The position numbers and the translations under genes were made by a program. Below, one piece after another: positions 45,902 to 53,471 of a stretch of 64,000 bases of DNA. Source of the DNA: Treponema sp. (lineage in GTDB: Bacteria > Spirochaetota > Spirochaetia > Treponematales > Breznakiellaceae); assembly GCA_009777535.1 (NCBI GenBank), contig WRLP01000012.1, positions 1 through 64,000 on the forward strand, in the 5' to 3' direction. How positions within the stretch are numbered: the stretch's first letter is position 1; each line of letters begins with the position of its first letter. The notes below the pieces were generated by a model. The model was not told where the DNA came from, searched no databases, and saw only the letters and a program-made list of their open reading frames with translations.

Positions 45902-46507
45902 TTATATTGTAATTATATTTGATGCCTTTGCCAGATGATTAACAATGGTCATCATGTCAACGATACTTCCCGCTGCAAGGGACTCCGTCAATTTATAGTA
46001 ATTTGCGCATGTTCCGCAAGTAAAAACTTTTGCGCCCCTTTTTTCAAGCTCCTTTAAGTCCGGCACGGTGTTTGCCCCTTCCGTGGTTAAAAACGCGCCG
46101 CTGCTTAAAAATATGACTGCTTCCGGCGGCGGATTTAACTGGGTAAGCGAGTAAATAAACCCCTTAATTAACAGTTTTCCAAGCTCCTTTTCACCCGCGC
46201 CCATGTTGTCGGTACTGATCAGCACCACAGGCCCCCTGCCCTCATCTTTAGGGACGCCGGCAGCAAACGGCTCTTCCACAACCTGCCCGCTGTTTGCGGT
46301 TTTGGCTATAATCACTTTAAACACTCCGCCCGTTTCTTCATATAAAAAATTGTAATTAAAACCATTGGCCATCTTTTGGAGATTTTGCACAGCGGCCATA
46401 TTGTCAACCAAAACCACGACGCCGGCAGTTCCCTGATCGGCAAGGCATTTCTTTGCTTCAACCACGGGAATTGGACATGGATGCCCCTTCATATCCAGTG
46501 TTTTCAT
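45902..46507 (-). CDS. yedF: Selenium metabolism protein YedF
   Basis: 201-residue protein: an N-terminal TusA-like domain (MKTLDMKGHPCPIPVVEAKK, Cys-11 in the CPIP motif) and a C-terminal DsrE-like domain with FTCGTCANYY. Members occur beside selD in selenium-using bacteria, and are thought to carry or sense reactive selenium or sulfur. An excellent GGAGGTGAT SD overlaps the selD stop. Confidence 0.85.
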   Translation of the reverse strand: MKTLDMKGHPCPIPVVEAKKCLADQGTAGVVVLVDNMAAVQNLQKMANGFNYNFLYEETGGVFKVIIAKTANSGQVVEEPFAAGVPKDEGRGPVVLISTDNMGAGEKELGKLLIKGFIYSLTQLNPPPEAVIFLSSGAFLTTEGANTVPDLKELEKRGAKVFTCGTCANYYKLTESLAAGSIVDMMTIVNHLAKASNIITI

Positions 46508-46511
46508 TTTA

Positions 46512-47555
46512 TCACCTCCGTTTGAATGTTATGGGATTTGCAGATTTGCGCGTAACTTCCCCGATTATTGCGGCATTTATATCTCCGGCCGAACGAATGC
46601 GCGAAACAAGGTTTTCAGCTTCGTCAGGAGCGGCAGCGATTAAAAGCCCGCCCGATGTCTGCGGATCGAAGAGCATCTCCTGAACAGCGAAAGGTAGTGA
46701 GCCGACATCGACCGTTTTTTCCGCATGGGTGCGGTTGCGCTGCCCGGCGGCAGTAAGCAGGTACTCACCGGCGTACGCCGCCGCGGCCGGAATAAAGGGT
46801 ATGGCTTCGCTGTAGAGCGTTATCGTCACCGAGTCTCCGGCCATTTCCAGGGCATGGACAAGCAGCCCGAAGCCGGTAATATCGGTGCAGGCGCTTACAT
46901 CGAAGCCTGCCATGCTTTCACAGGCATAACGGTTCAGCCTCTCCATGGAAGAAACAGCCGTCAGGACAGCCTCATCATCGGCCATGCCGACACGCATGGC
47001 AGCCATGACAATGCCCGTACCAAGGGCCTTGGTAAGTATCAGCTTATGCCCCGGCTGCGGTGTATTATTTCGTATAACGGACGCAGTCTCCACTATGCCG
47101 GCGGCGGCAAGGCCGTACTTTGGCTCACGATCGTATATCGAGTGTCCGCCGCCAAGTACGGCACCGGCCTCATTTATTTTTTCCGAGCCGCCTGCGATAA
47201 TATCCGCCAGTATCTTCTTGTCAAGCGTTTCGGGAAAACATACCAGGTTAAGAGCCAGCATGGGATGGCCGCCCATTGCCCAAATATCGCTTAACGCATT
47301 TGCGGCGGCAATGCGCCCAAAGGTTTTCGGGTCGTCGATCATTGGCGGAAAAAAATCGACTGTAAAGATAAGGGAACGCTTTTCATCGAGCCGGTAGACA
47401 GCGGCGTCATCGCATTTGTCGAATCCTACCAGCAAATTTTCGTTACTGCCGAATTTAAGAGAGGCCAGCAGGCTTGTTAGAGCGGCACTTTCTATTTTTG
47501 CCCCGCAGCCCCCGCTCGTACAGTTGGAAAGCAGCGGTTTATCGCTTTGCAGCAT
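46512..47555 (-). CDS. selD: Selenophosphate synthetase
   Basis: 347-residue enzyme that makes selenophosphate from selenide and ATP, the selenium donor for Sec. Residues 15-20 read GGCGAK: the active-site position 17 is Cys and Lys-20 is present, so this is the Cys form, not a Sec-containing one. GFDKCDDAAVYRL (ATP-binding Asp), ALSDIWAMGG and GGHSIYDREPKYG follow, with TDITGFGLLVHA near the C-terminus. Operon: tRNA-Sec, DUF3343, selD, yedF, aminotransferase. Confidence 0.96.
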   Translation of the reverse strand: MLQSDKPLLSNCTSGGCGAKIESAALTSLLASLKFGSNENLLVGFDKCDDAAVYRLDEKRSLIFTVDFFPPMIDDPKTFGRIAAANALSDIWAMGGHPMLALNLVCFPETLDKKILADIIAGGSEKINEAGAVLGGGHSIYDREPKYGLAAAGIVETASVIRNNTPQPGHKLILTKALGTGIVMAAMRVGMADDEAVLTAVSSMERLNRYACESMAGFDVSACTDITGFGLLVHALEMAGDSVTITLYSEAIPFIPAAAAYAGEYLLTAAGQRNRTHAEKTVDVGSLPFAVQEMLFDPQTSGGLLIAAAPDEAENLVSRIRSAGDINAAIIGEVTRKSANPITFKRR

Positions 47556-47562
47556 TTCTTCT

Positions 47563-47853
47563 TTAATCCCCTAATGGTATTTTTTCGTAGGAGAATGACT
47601 CCGGCCGCCCCTCGCCGCGGCTCCCCCTGCGCAGATATGCATCTGAAACAGAAAGGCCGCGTTCGGAAAGAAGCGCAGCGGCTCCCACGAAATCCTCAGG
47701 TAAAAACCTCAGGCAAAAACCGCACCCCGCCTGTATGACGGATGGTGCGGGCATTATCCCGACGGAAAAATTCCCCTCGGCAAGAGCCTGCTCAGCGGCA
47801 ATCGCATGAGAGGCGCTTTTATAGCAAACGATGATCTCTTCTAAAAACGACAC
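47563..47853 (-). CDS. DUF3343 putative Se/S carrier protein
   Basis: 96-residue protein: an N-terminal half like small electron-carrier folds, then the Cys pair in AGCGFCLRF (about 43-51). DUF3343 proteins sit beside selenium genes and are proposed selenium or sulfur carriers. The start is GTG with GGGAG four bases upstream. Only 29 bases separate it from the tRNA-Sec 3' end, and it is 7 bases upstream of selD, so the block is one transcript. Confidence 0.72.
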   Translation of the reverse strand: MSFLEEIIVCYKSASHAIAAEQALAEGNFSVGIMPAPSVIQAGCGFCLRFLPEDFVGAAALLSERGLSVSDAYLRRGSRGEGRPESFSYEKIPLGD

Positions 47854-47882
47854 TCGGCTCCCAGGTTAATGAAAGGCAAAAA

Positions 47883-47976
47883 TGGCGGAGGCGTGTGAGA
47901 ATCGAACTCACCAAGGACGTTTCCACCCTTCAACGGATTTGAAGTCCGCAGCCGCCACCAGACGACATTCACCTCC
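47883..47976 (-). tRNA. selC: Selenocysteine tRNA, anticodon TCA
   Basis: 94-base tRNA read on the minus strand. It starts GGAGGTGA, has an anticodon loop CTTCAAA on a GGA/TCC stem, a long variable arm (AAGGG with TCCTT), a T-arm GTGAG-TTCGATT-CTCAC, and ends in an encoded CCA. The extended acceptor and the long extra arm mark tRNA-Sec. The acceptor has one A-A mismatch at the eighth pair in my fold. Its anticodon decodes UGA. It heads the DUF3343-selD-yedF operon. Confidence 0.96.
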
Positions 47977-47994
47977 GCGTAATGCTACTATGGA

Positions 47995-48023
47995 ATAGTA
48001 TGGATATTTTTTTTATGTGTCAA
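47995..48023 (-). promoter_or_regulatory. Consensus promoter of tRNA-Sec
   Basis: Minus strand TTGACA (48023-48018), a 17-base spacer, TACTAT (48000-47995). Transcription would begin about 10 bases before the tRNA 5' end. Spacing and -35 are ideal. Confidence 0.75.
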
Positions 48024-48060
48024 TACTACAAGGCCATAACAACTAAAGCTTAGTAAGAAT

Positions 48061-48215
48061 CTAACCACGAACCACACTAACAACACTAACCATTAGTTAG
48101 GAAAAATAGAGTACAAACAAGATAAAACAGCTATATTTCTTTAAAATAATATAATTTATGGTATACAATGGAATATGAAACAACAAGTTCGTGTTGGTTC
48201 GCGTGGTTAGTGGTA
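48061..48215. repeat. Intergenic inverted repeat, ACCACGAAC family
   Basis: Left arm TAACCACGAACCACACTAAC, right arm ending CGTGGTTAGTGGTAAAA, with an AT-rich centre. It lies in the divergent gap between tRNA-Sec and the RNA ligase. Confidence 0.75.
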
Positions 48216-48357
48216 AAAAAATGTTAAAAAATATTTTGATGTTACAACGTACTACGCATTTCTATTGAAAATGAATAAAACATCTGTTGATTTTGCCAAA
48301 AAAATGTTTTAAAAATAATACTGAAGACCATATTAAAAATGTGCCAGGAGGTATACC

Positions 48358-49362
48358 ATGCGTGCATTGGTTACAATTCAAAAAGTAAAAACAATAAGCC
48401 CCATACCCGACTCTGATTTTCTTGAAACTGCCCATGTTCTGGGCTGGCAGTGTGTGGTTAAAAAGGGCGAGTTTCAGGCGGGAGATACCGGCGTGTATTT
48501 CGAGGTTGACAGCTTTCTTCCGGTAGAAGACCGCTATGAATTTTTGCGCACATCCTCGTACCGGGAAAATGTTGATAACGGCAAGGGCTTCCGCATCCGC
48601 ACCGCCAAAATGCGGGGGCAGCTATCACAGGGCCTGTTTTTAAGGCCTGACCTGTTTCCTGAACTGGAAGGCTGCAAAGAGGGGGAAGATGTCACCGAAA
48701 AACTTCAGGTAAAAAAATGGTATATACCGGAAACAGCCAACGACGGCGGTGTGATCATTGGAGAGCGGCCATTCGGGATTCCAGCCTCAGATGAAATACG
48801 GATACAATCCGCGCCGGAGCTGCTCGAACAGTTGCAGGGCAAATCATATTATATCACTACAAAAATGGACGGTACCTCCGGCATTGTATATTTTATCGAC
48901 GGAAAAATCGGATGCTGCAGCCGGAACAAGGAAATTAAAGATGATGAAAATGCCCTGTACTGGACGCCGGTGTACAAATACGGCCTTAAAGAAAAATTTG
49001 CTAAATACGGAAAAAATATTGTTCTGACAGGCGAAATATGCGGCCCCGGAATACAGAGAAACAAACTCAGGCTGCCCGCCATCGAATGGTATGTATTTGA
49101 TGTAAAGGACTGGGATTCCGGCTCGTATTTCCCCTACGATGAAGCCGTCAAAATTTGCGCCGCCTTTGAAATCCCGGTGGTTCCGCTTGAAGAACAGGGA
49201 AAGGAGTTTTCCTACTCTCTGGAAACACTGCTGGAAAAAGCAAAGGGCAAATATCCGAGCGGGCTTGACAAGGAAGGCATAGTGGTACGGGAGCTACAGC
49301 GCCCGAAAGCCCTTTCGTTTAAGGTTTTGAATAACGATGCCCTGCTCAAGGAAAAGGACTAA
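48358..49362 (+). CDS. RNA ligase, Rnl5 type
   Basis: 334-residue ATP-dependent RNA ligase. The N-terminal OB-like module (about 1-120) is followed by the nucleotidyltransferase domain: motif I KMDG with Lys-169, WYVFDV (motif IIIa-like), EGIVVR (motif IV) and LSFKVLN (motif V). The architecture, an N-terminal OB module before the catalytic core, is that of the Deinococcus-type Rnl5 ligases that seal nicks in duplex RNA. Good AGGAGG SD. The gene is isolated; no kinase, phosphatase or RtcB partner is near. Confidence 0.85.
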   Translation: MRALVTIQKVKTISPIPDSDFLETAHVLGWQCVVKKGEFQAGDTGVYFEVDSFLPVEDRYEFLRTSSYRENVDNGKGFRIRTAKMRGQLSQGLFLRPDLFPELEGCKEGEDVTEKLQVKKWYIPETANDGGVIIGERPFGIPASDEIRIQSAPELLEQLQGKSYYITTKMDGTSGIVYFIDGKIGCCSRNKEIKDDENALYWTPVYKYGLKEKFAKYGKNIVLTGEICGPGIQRNKLRLPAIEWYVFDVKDWDSGSYFPYDEAVKICAAFEIPVVPLEEQGKEFSYSLETLLEKAKGKYPSGLDKEGIVVRELQRPKALSFKVLNNDALLKEKD

Positions 49363-49378
49363 AAAAACCTCCCCTACC

Positions 49379-49415
49379 CCAGCGTTATGCAAATATAGTG
49401 ATTCCAAAATGTAAG
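49379..49415. repeat. Half copy of the hairpin element (family C)
   Basis: CAGCGTTATGCAAATAT, then an ATTCCAAAATGTAAGC part. The same start occurs at 56380, and the layout resembles the right arm of the full hairpins at 50402 and 56547. Confidence 0.5.
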
Positions 49416-49430
49416 CCATAAAACGGTATG

Positions 49431-49513
49431 GGAAATGGTACGCGGCGGCGCAAAGCCCTTTCTCGGGCTGACGGTCTGATAGACATACTTTTTTTCTATA
49501 AAACTAGATAAAC
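49431..49513. repeat. Flanking inverted-repeat arm B (left)
   Basis: About 85 bases with GGTACGC, GGGCTGACGGTCTG, AGACATACTTTTTTT and AAAACTAGAT. The reverse complement, with changes, occurs at 56761-56838, about 7.3 kb away. These two copies flank the toxin-antitoxin, lipoprotein and P-loop genes. Confidence 0.75.
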
Positions 49514-49798
49514 CATTATCGAAATTCTTTATTGTATAATTCACTTTTTTATTACCACGCCGTAATCGTGCACCGCGTTAGCGGCGATTTAATAAACTTC
49601 CTTACGATCGCCGACCGAAGGGAGGCATGCCCTCGGCAGGGGAACAAATAATCGCACCCGAAGGGTGTAGATGGGTGAACCCCAATCGTTCCGGCGCAAG
49701 TGAATTTTCCACCGTAAAAATGGCAGCAAGCCTTTAGGCTTGCGTGCGCGCCGCGGTAAGTGCGCCGCTACGCACCAACTTCAATACCTGTTTTGTGC
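49514..49798. other. Gene-free GC-rich stretch
   Basis: No convincing gene. Contains several local inverted repeats, including GCAAGCC-TTTA-GGCTTGC, GCCGAC...-type and GCGCACCGCG segments. It may be a decayed mobile or repeat unit. Confidence 0.35.
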
Positions 49799-49850
49799 TT
49801 ACATTTTTTTGAATTACAAAAGTAATGAAACGCCGGCGGCAAGCGATGAA
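49799..49850. repeat. Half copy of the hairpin element (family C, left arm)
   Basis: The segment ACATTTTTTTGAATTACAAA and the following TGAAACGCCGGCGG match the left arm of the full hairpin at 50402-50526. The complementary arm is missing here. Confidence 0.5.
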
Positions 49851-49861
49851 TTATTTCCTTT

Positions 49862-50098
49862 TTAAGTGGTAGTTTTTATCATTACTTTTTCTCGTACCAT
49901 GTCGCCTACTACCTGAGATGGTGTTTTATGTTCACGTTCTGATATTGTCAGTATATAATTGGCACTTATATCATCAAGAAGGTTCAGAAGTTCGCGGCGC
50001 CGGGTCAAGGGACCGGTGCCTTCCAGGAGTTCCGGCGGATTTTCTGTCCACATTTTATGGAGTTCCCATGTTTCTTTGTCAGTCGGTCTTTTTTCCAT
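49862..50098 (-). CDS. Putative antitoxin of a toxin-antitoxin pair
   Basis: 78-residue charged protein (start MEKRPTDKETWELHKMWTEN) placed after a small toxin-like gene and overlapping its 3' end by 20 bases. The C-terminal half (ILTISEREHKTPSQVVGDMV) resembles a ribbon-helix-helix-like segment. The ATG at 50098 is preceded by GAGGGAAG; an earlier start at 50122 is weaker. Family assignment is not certain; the call rests on context and size. Confidence 0.5.
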   Translation of the reverse strand: MEKRPTDKETWELHKMWTENPPELLEGTGPLTRRRELLNLLDDISANYILTISEREHKTPSQVVGDMVREKVMIKTTT

Positions 50099-50345
50099 GT
50101 TTTCTTCCCTCATTTGCAGCAACTAGCCATTTTTGACGACATGGCATGGCGTGAAATACAAATAATGAGCCGTCATCTAATTCACGATAGGCGACTTCAA
50201 GCGGATTGCCTGCACGATCGAAGCCGATGGCGAGATAACTCCCATCGGAAGCAGGTCTTTCGAAAAATTGTGTCTGAAGCGCCCACTCAATATCAGCTTC
50301 TGCTATCTGGTGAGCAAAGGCTGCATCGTGATACTCAATAACCAA
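50079..50345 (-). CDS. Putative toxin of a small toxin-antitoxin pair
   Basis: 88-residue protein with IEWALQT, DGSYLAIGFDRAGNPLEVAY and SLFVFHAMPCRQ. The fold pattern is like compact RNase-type toxins (BrnT-like), but I cannot name the family. The start is TTG, five bases after GAGGAG. The gene order, toxin first then antitoxin, and the 20-base overlap support co-translation. Confidence 0.5.
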   Translation of the reverse strand: MVIEYHDAAFAHQIAEADIEWALQTQFFERPASDGSYLAIGFDRAGNPLEVAYRELDDGSLFVFHAMPCRQKWLVAANEGRKHGKKTD

Positions 50346-50401
50346 ACAGGCTCCTCATTATCCAGTTTACCACCAAATGCCGGGCTGAGCAATGTTCCAA
50401 T

Positions 50402-50526
50402 GTATACACATTTTTGAATTTACCATATGTGCTGAAACGCCGGCGTATGGGGAAAAAGAGTAAAGTTCCCATTCCATACATCCTACGCCAGCGTTTCACT
50501 ACTTTGATAATTACAGAAATGTGTAC
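50402..50526. repeat. Full hairpin element (family C, copy 1)
   Basis: Outer stem TACACATTT (50405-50413) with AAATGTGTA (50517-50525). Inner stem GAAACGCCGGCGTATGG with CCTACGCCAGCGTTTC and an internal bulge, capped by GGGAA-type arms. The element at 56547 shares the flanks (GGGGAAA, AGAGTAAAG, GCGTTTCACTACTTTG) but has different inner stem bases. Confidence 0.7.
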
Positions 50527-50547
50527 CCAAAAAAGGTAACATGGGGT

Positions 50548-50617
50548 GGCAGAGGCAAAAGTACCGTGTCTGCCACGGTGCTTTTGGCCTCTGACAGGCC
50601 CCCTTTTGCCTGTTATA
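50548..50617. repeat. Two adjacent inverted repeats
   Basis: GGCAGAGGCAAAAGTACCGTG with CACGGTGCTTTTGGCCTCTG (one bulged base), loop TCTGC; then ACAGGC-CCCCTTTT-GCCTGT. Tandem palindromes beyond the family C element. Confidence 0.65.
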
Positions 50618-50668
50618 GGCATATATTTTTGGCATCGCCGTAGCCGTGGAAAAGTATTAGTTTTACTA

Positions 50669-50696
50669 TTGCTTTTTTATAAAAATAATGTATACT
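50669..50696 (+). promoter_or_regulatory. Possible promoter for the Ig-like lipoprotein
   Basis: TTGCTT (50669-50674), a 16-base spacer, TATACT (50691-50696). It would give a leader of about 190 bases including the C11 tract. Confidence 0.4.
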
Positions 50697-50776
50697 GCTA
50701 CTATGGCAAGCCTATCGATTGCCCGCAGCCTGTTTTCTCCGATTACATATAGTTTGTGTGCTGGGGAAAAATGGCT

Positions 50777-50787
50777 CCCCCCCCCCC
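50777..50787 (+). repeat. C11 homopolymer tract
   Basis: Eleven C in a row, 107 bases upstream of a lipoprotein gene. A GGGG run 11 bases before it could pair with part of the tract. Long poly-C/poly-G tracts near surface-protein genes often vary in length between cells. Confidence 0.7.
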
Positions 50788-50894
50788 AGCAAAAACCGTG
50801 CCAAGTTAAATAATTTTAACAAAAAAAATCATTTATTTTACTTTTTTTTCACTTATTCCCTTTTTATACAAAAGTACCCTAAAGGAGTTTCAAT

Positions 50895-53462
50895 ATGAGG
50901 AAAATAGATAATCGAATCTATTCAGGTTTTGCCCTTATTTTCTGCCTGTTAATTGCAGCCGGCTGTGAAAGCCCTGCCGGCAATAGCAGTAAATTTGTCG
51001 CAGTAAGCAATATCAGCAGTGTAGCAAATTCAACAGAGGCAGGAGTTCCGCTTGCCCTTAATGGTACGGTAAATCCTGCAAACGCCACCAATAAGAGCAT
51101 AGTCTGGACAGTGTCAGTTAATGACAATGGAAGCACCGGGGTAAGTATCAGCGGCAATATACTGAACACCACAGCCGGTGGAATGGCAATTATCAGGGCG
51201 ACCATCGCCAACGGAAGCGCACAGGGCATTGCCTTTACCAAAGATTTTTATATTACTGTTAATCCAGGTTTTGTAGCGGTAACAAATATCAGCGATGTTC
51301 CAACAACAGCAACGGCAGGGACACCTCTTGCTCTTAGCGGCACAGTATCGCCATCAAATGCCACGTATAAAAATATAATCTGGTCTATATCGCCATTTGA
51401 TGATGGAAGTACCGGGGCAAGCATAACTAGTATTTTTCTGAACACCACGTCAGAGGGAACAGCAATCATCAGGGCGACCATCGCCAACGGAAACGCCCAG
51501 GGTAATTATACCCAGGACTTTAATATTACTGTGAACGATGGATTTGTAGCGGTCACAAGCATAAATGATGTTCCAACAACAGCAATAGCAGGAACACCTC
51601 TAAACTTAACCGGTACGGTATTACCGGTAAACGCTACCAATCAAAATATTATCTGGTCTGTATCGCCCCTTGACGATGGAAGTACCGGAGCAAGCATCAC
51701 CGGCAACAGTCTTAACACCACGTCAGAGGGAACAACAACTATCAGGGCGACTATCACTGACGGAAGTGCTGTGGGCGACTATATCCAGGATTTTTATGTT
51801 ATTGTGATTATCGTACCTGTAAATAATATCAGCGGCATTCCATCATATATGACAGCAGGTACACCGCTTATTCTTAACGGTACTGCATCGCCTTTTAACG
51901 CAACTTATAAAAATATTATCTGGTCAGTATCGCCACTTGATAACGGAATCACCGGAGCAAGTATCAGCGGTAATATTCTGAACACCACATCTGGTGGAAC
52001 GGCAATTATCAGGGCAGCTATCGAAAACGGAAGCGCACAAGGCATTGCATATACCCAGGACTTTTACATTACTGTGAATGTTGGTTTTGTAGCGGTAACG
52101 AATATCAGCGATGTTCCAACAACAGCAACAGCAAGGGTACCACTAAACTTAACCGGCACAGTTACACCAGTAAACGCCACCTATCAAAATATAATCTGGT
52201 CTGTATCGCCTCTTGATAATGGAAGCACTGGTGCAAGTATCAGCAGTAATATTCTTAACACCATGGCCAGTGGGACGGCAACAATCAGGGCGAATATCTT
52301 CTACGGACCAGACACTGTTTACTATACCCAGGACTTTAATATTACTGTGAACATTTGTCCTGTAAGCAATATTACCGATGTACCAGGTTCCACGACAGTA
52401 GGTACACCGATAAACTTAACCGGTACAGCACTACCTCCACACGCGACCTATCAAAATATAATCTGGTCTGTATCGCCTCTTGATAATGGAAGCACCGGTG
52501 CAAGCATCACCGGCAATATTCTGAACACGACGGCTTGGGGAACGACAACTATAAGGGCGACCGTCGACAACGGAAGCGCTGTTGGCATTGCCTATACCCA
52601 GGATTTTTATATTACTGTGAATATTGTACCTGTAAGCATTATCAGCGGCGTTCCCGGTTCCACAACTGCAGGAATACCGCTTACTCTTGGCGGCACGGTA
52701 TCACCATTGAACGCCACCTATCAAAATATAATCTGGTCTGTATCACCTCTTGATAGCGGAAACACCGGTGCAAGCATCAGCGACAACAACGTGCTGAATA
52801 CAACATTTGGAGGAACAGTTACTGTCAGGGCGACTATCGAAAACGGAAGCGCTATATACGCTGCCTATACTCAGGACTTTTATATAACTGTTAATATTGT
52901 ACCTGTAAGTAATATCAGCGGCGTACCCAACTCAACAACAGCGGGAATACCGCTTACCCTTGGCGGTACGATATCGCCCTCAAACGCTACTTATCAAAAT
53001 ATAATCTGGTCTATATCACCCTTTGACAACGGAAGCACCGGAACAAGTATCAGCGGCAATGTGCTGAATACCACAGCGGGGGGAACGGCAACTATCAGGG
53101 CGACAATCACCAACGGAAGCGCTGTGGGTACCACCTATACCCAGGACTTCTACATTGCTGTGGCTGCGCCCCCGGCCATTGTTCTTTCCATAGATGATTT
53201 TAACATAATCGATGAGGGGAGCGGGGTTTTCGATAATGTACCGCCAATAGTCCTTAGCAAAAGCGCAGGGACAAGCAGAACCATAAATACAAGCGGTTTA
53301 AGTGTTATTGCATGGCATCTGGGTCTTATACAGTTGGGAACCGGAAGCAGTATTACCCTTACAGCCGCTCAGTTTAATACAGGTAACTATACCCTTAGCC
53401 TTACCTTTATCCAAAACGGCAAGCCCTGGCTGGGCAGCCTTGAATTCAGCGTTATCGAATAG
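50895..53462 (+). CDS. Lipoprotein with eight Ig-like repeats
   Basis: 855-residue surface lipoprotein. The signal peptide ends in IAAGC (lipobox, Cys about 24). Eight tandem domains of about 88-90 residues follow (about 34-745), each with a V-x-N-I-x-x-V-P opening, NATYQNIIWSVSPLDNGSTG in the centre and a YTQDFYITVN end. They look like Big_2-type bacterial Ig-like domains. A distinct C-terminal domain of about 110 residues follows. Repeats 2-8 are much alike, showing expansion by duplication. AAAGGAG precedes the ATG. Probably a surface adhesin or matrix protein; the next gene, 9 bases on, is another lipoprotein. Confidence 0.8.
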   Translation: MRKIDNRIYSGFALIFCLLIAAGCESPAGNSSKFVAVSNISSVANSTEAGVPLALNGTVNPANATNKSIVWTVSVNDNGSTGVSISGNILNTTAGGMAIIRATIANGSAQGIAFTKDFYITVNPGFVAVTNISDVPTTATAGTPLALSGTVSPSNATYKNIIWSISPFDDGSTGASITSIFLNTTSEGTAIIRATIANGNAQGNYTQDFNITVNDGFVAVTSINDVPTTAIAGTPLNLTGTVLPVNATNQNIIWSVSPLDDGSTGASITGNSLNTTSEGTTTIRATITDGSAVGDYIQDFYVIVIIVPVNNISGIPSYMTAGTPLILNGTASPFNATYKNIIWSVSPLDNGITGASISGNILNTTSGGTAIIRAAIENGSAQGIAYTQDFYITVNVGFVAVTNISDVPTTATARVPLNLTGTVTPVNATYQNIIWSVSPLDNGSTGASISSNILNTMASGTATIRANIFYGPDTVYYTQDFNITVNICPVSNITDVPGSTTVGTPINLTGTALPPHATYQNIIWSVSPLDNGSTGASITGNILNTTAWGTTTIRATVDNGSAVGIAYTQDFYITVNIVPVSIISGVPGSTTAGIPLTLGGTVSPLNATYQNIIWSVSPLDSGNTGASISDNNVLNTTFGGTVTVRATIENGSAIYAAYTQDFYITVNIVPVSNISGVPNSTTAGIPLTLGGTISPSNATYQNIIWSISPFDNGSTGTSISGNVLNTTAGGTATIRATITNGSAVGTTYTQDFYIAVAAPPAIVLSIDDFNIIDEGSGVFDNVPPIVLSKSAGTSRTINTSGLSVIAWHLGLIQLGTGSSITLTAAQFNTGNYTLSLTFIQNGKPWLGSLEFSVIE

Positions 53463-53471
53463 GAGGAAGAA

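Noticed and set aside
46512-47555. Possible Sec codon in selD
   Set aside because: Position 17 is TGC-type Cys and no in-frame TGA occurs.
50335-50622. 95-residue minus-strand frame in the repeat zone
   Set aside because: It is made of inverted-repeat sequence (family C hairpin and a palindrome) and has no RBS.
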